From Medicago truncatula (Eukaryota; Streptophyta; Magnoliopsida; Fabales; Fabaceae), in NCBI RefSeq assembly GCF_003473485.1, contig NC_053048.1:52077755-52141754 (forward strand): 64,000 nucleotides of DNA, in the 5' to 3' direction. Every line of letters starts with the position of its first letter. Position 1 is the first letter of the stretch. A model generated the notes under the pieces. The model was not told where the DNA came from. It did no database searches and saw only the letters and a program-made list of their open reading frames with translations. The translations under genes were made by a program, and so were the position numbers. Shown here one piece after another: positions 62,715-64,000 of this stretch.

Positions 62715-63799
62715 ATGGCAAACATAAACGTCGAAACGTTCCTATCATACCTTTCTCTGACTGGTGAGGCTAACAAATTCAAATGAACTGTTTTTTTTTT
62801 TTTGTCTATTTCGCAATCGTTTTCTGATGTTGAGTTTTCATGTTTTTGCAGCGCCATTGATTCCCAATCCCGTTACTGATGTTGATATGCTGGTTAATAA
62901 GCTTCGTCGAAAATATCGAACCTATGTCATTGAATTTGACGTGGAGCATGTAATATGGCTGTTTTTTTTTCCTATAGTTTAATATATCTGCCACTATTAG
63001 TATTTGTTAAACATTGATTTTTCCATTCATGTTCAGGGTGCTGTTCATCTTCCAAACATGTTCATGCATGACTTTGGCGACCAGATCGATTTTATTGCGA
63101 CATTGGTTGATAGTGGACATAATCAGTTTGAGGTTTACGTCGAGAAGCACACCAGTGGCATATACCTTACAAGGGGATGGTGTGCACTGCGTGATTTCTA
63201 CAAAATCAAACTTGGTGCTTGGGTAACAATGGTATTTGTTGGAAATGGCAGGTTTGAGATAAGCTTGGAGGATAGGGTTGGGGACAAGATACAAAGTCCC
63301 ATGTTTAATCCACCAATGAACTTCGTTATTGATCGTTCATGGCTGCCTTTCCAAATGATGGATGCTGTTCCAACTGCTTATGTGCATTCTGATATTAGCT
63401 TCCTATATTCATATGAGAAGAAGTTGTCTGCTACTGAGTTGGATTCTGGCTGGATGGTGGGTGCATTAACCTTCCTTTTTGCCTGATGTTAAATAGCCTC
63501 TATGGTCATATTGTGAAAACTAACATTATTTGTATTATTTTTAGGTTCTTGCTTTTTTCGGGTTTTGCAAGCAGACTTTGTGCAAGGGTACTACTTCAAT
63601 CAATTTGGTGGATGAGTGTGGGAACAAATGGATGTGCACGGTGGTCTACGGTACCAGGCCTTATAAACACTTTAAGATAGGTGGTGGATGGAAGCGGATG
63701 GTGGATGCACGCAGACTTCGTATAGGCTGCATTGTTAAGCTTGGTGCACCTGCTGATGGGAGCAACCAGAAATTATATTTTAAGGTTATTCGTCATTAG
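62715..63799 (+). CDS. Protein with two B3 DNA-binding domains (REM-like)
   Basis: Four exons, 62715-62763, 62852-62949, 63037-63456 and 63545-63799 (49+98+420+255 nt), splice in frame to 273 residues. B3 proteins are plant-specific nuclear transcription factors. The first B3-like domain is about residues 50-131: AVHLPNMFMHDFGDQIDF, then YLTRGWCALRDFYKIKLGAW and MVFVGNGRFEISL, the beta-barrel pattern with a GW-containing strand. The second, residues about 190-273, reads TSINLVDECGNKWMCTVVYG, HFKIGGGWKRMVDARRLRIG and KLYFKVIRH. About 60 residues of linker separate them. No other domain is seen, as in REM-type B3 proteins; the target sequence and role are unknown. Codon use and frame are normal and all introns are GT-AG. 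A truncated relative lies 12 kb upstream (50634-51370). Confidence 0.85.
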
Positions 63800-64000
63800 T
63801 GTTACAGTGAAGACGGTGCTTGGGAGATACAGTTAACTTTGGCAGTTTTTGTTTGAGTTTTGTAAAGCATTAGTGTTTCTTAACGGTTGCTAGCCCTTTT
63901 CGTTTAGTTATTAGTTTTTTGTACTATGCCATCAGATTTGGTTTTATTGTAGTTCTTGAACATCTGATTTAATTTAATGTCATATGGAGGAGATTATGTT
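63800..64000 (+). other. 3' untranslated region and downstream DNA of the B3 gene
   Basis: T-rich sequence (TTTTGTTTGAGTTTTGTAAA, TTTTATTGTAGTTCTTGAAC) consistent with a plant 3' untranslated region; no clear AATAAA was found before the window ends. Confidence 0.5.

Overview
This is nuclear DNA of a flowering plant, almost certainly a legume and most likely Medicago truncatula or a close relative. Evidence: AT-rich intergenic DNA, short GT-AG introns, plant-specific families (a BOR-type borate exporter, B3 proteins, a shaggy-type GSK3 kinase), a kinase that reads as the orthologue of alfalfa MsK-3, and many plant transposon relics (MULEs, Stowaway MITEs, tRNA-derived repeats, Helitrons with an RPA gene). 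The species call rests on recognition; no search was run.

Six genes can be spliced end to end with frame kept at every junction. In order they are: a DUF952 protein (1399-2310, +, 3 exons, 120 aa); a BOR1-type borate exporter (15003-18771, +, 12 exons, 724 aa); mRNA cap guanine-N7 methyltransferase (27937-33167, +, 13 coding exons, 372 aa); a GH28 polygalacturonase (38664-41340, -, 6 exons, 462 aa); a shaggy-related GSK3 kinase (43957-46703, -, 12 exons, 412 aa); and a protein with two B3 domains (62715-63799, +, 4 exons, 273 aa). They are independent plant genes, not an operon.

Layout: 1-9.4 kb holds the DUF952 gene and old repeats. 9.4-14.6 kb holds a broken RNase H relic, a Mutator-type MITE and a second broken gene. 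14.6-19 kb is the borate exporter with a leader rich in upstream ORFs. 19-27 kb is repeat-dominated, with an LTR-like fragment, a long inverted repeat and two Mutator-like elements with perfect 9-bp target duplications. 27-33 kb is the cap methyltransferase. 33-38.6 kb is AT-rich with two abutting inverted-repeat elements. 38.6-47.4 kb holds the two minus-strand genes. 49.6-60.4 kb is a Helitron graveyard: two decayed elements with recognisable 3' ends (53746 and 60390), carrying a B3 relic, a two-level minisatellite, a PIF1-type helicase end, an RPA1-like relic, a HUH/Y2 Rep domain, and what looks like a captured exon of a plastid K+/H+ antiporter (KEA type). The intact B3 gene lies just beyond.

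Most interesting: (a) the borate exporter leader has three upstream ORFs including a minimal AUG-UAA, and the encoded protein has His in place of the first of three Tyr sorting signals; (b) a KEA-like exon lies antisense inside a Helitron; (c) the B3 relic keeps exact exon boundaries of the intact B3 gene but has lost 168 nt in frame; (d) three Mutator-type elements have exact 9-bp duplications. I saw no convincing wholly new biological system.
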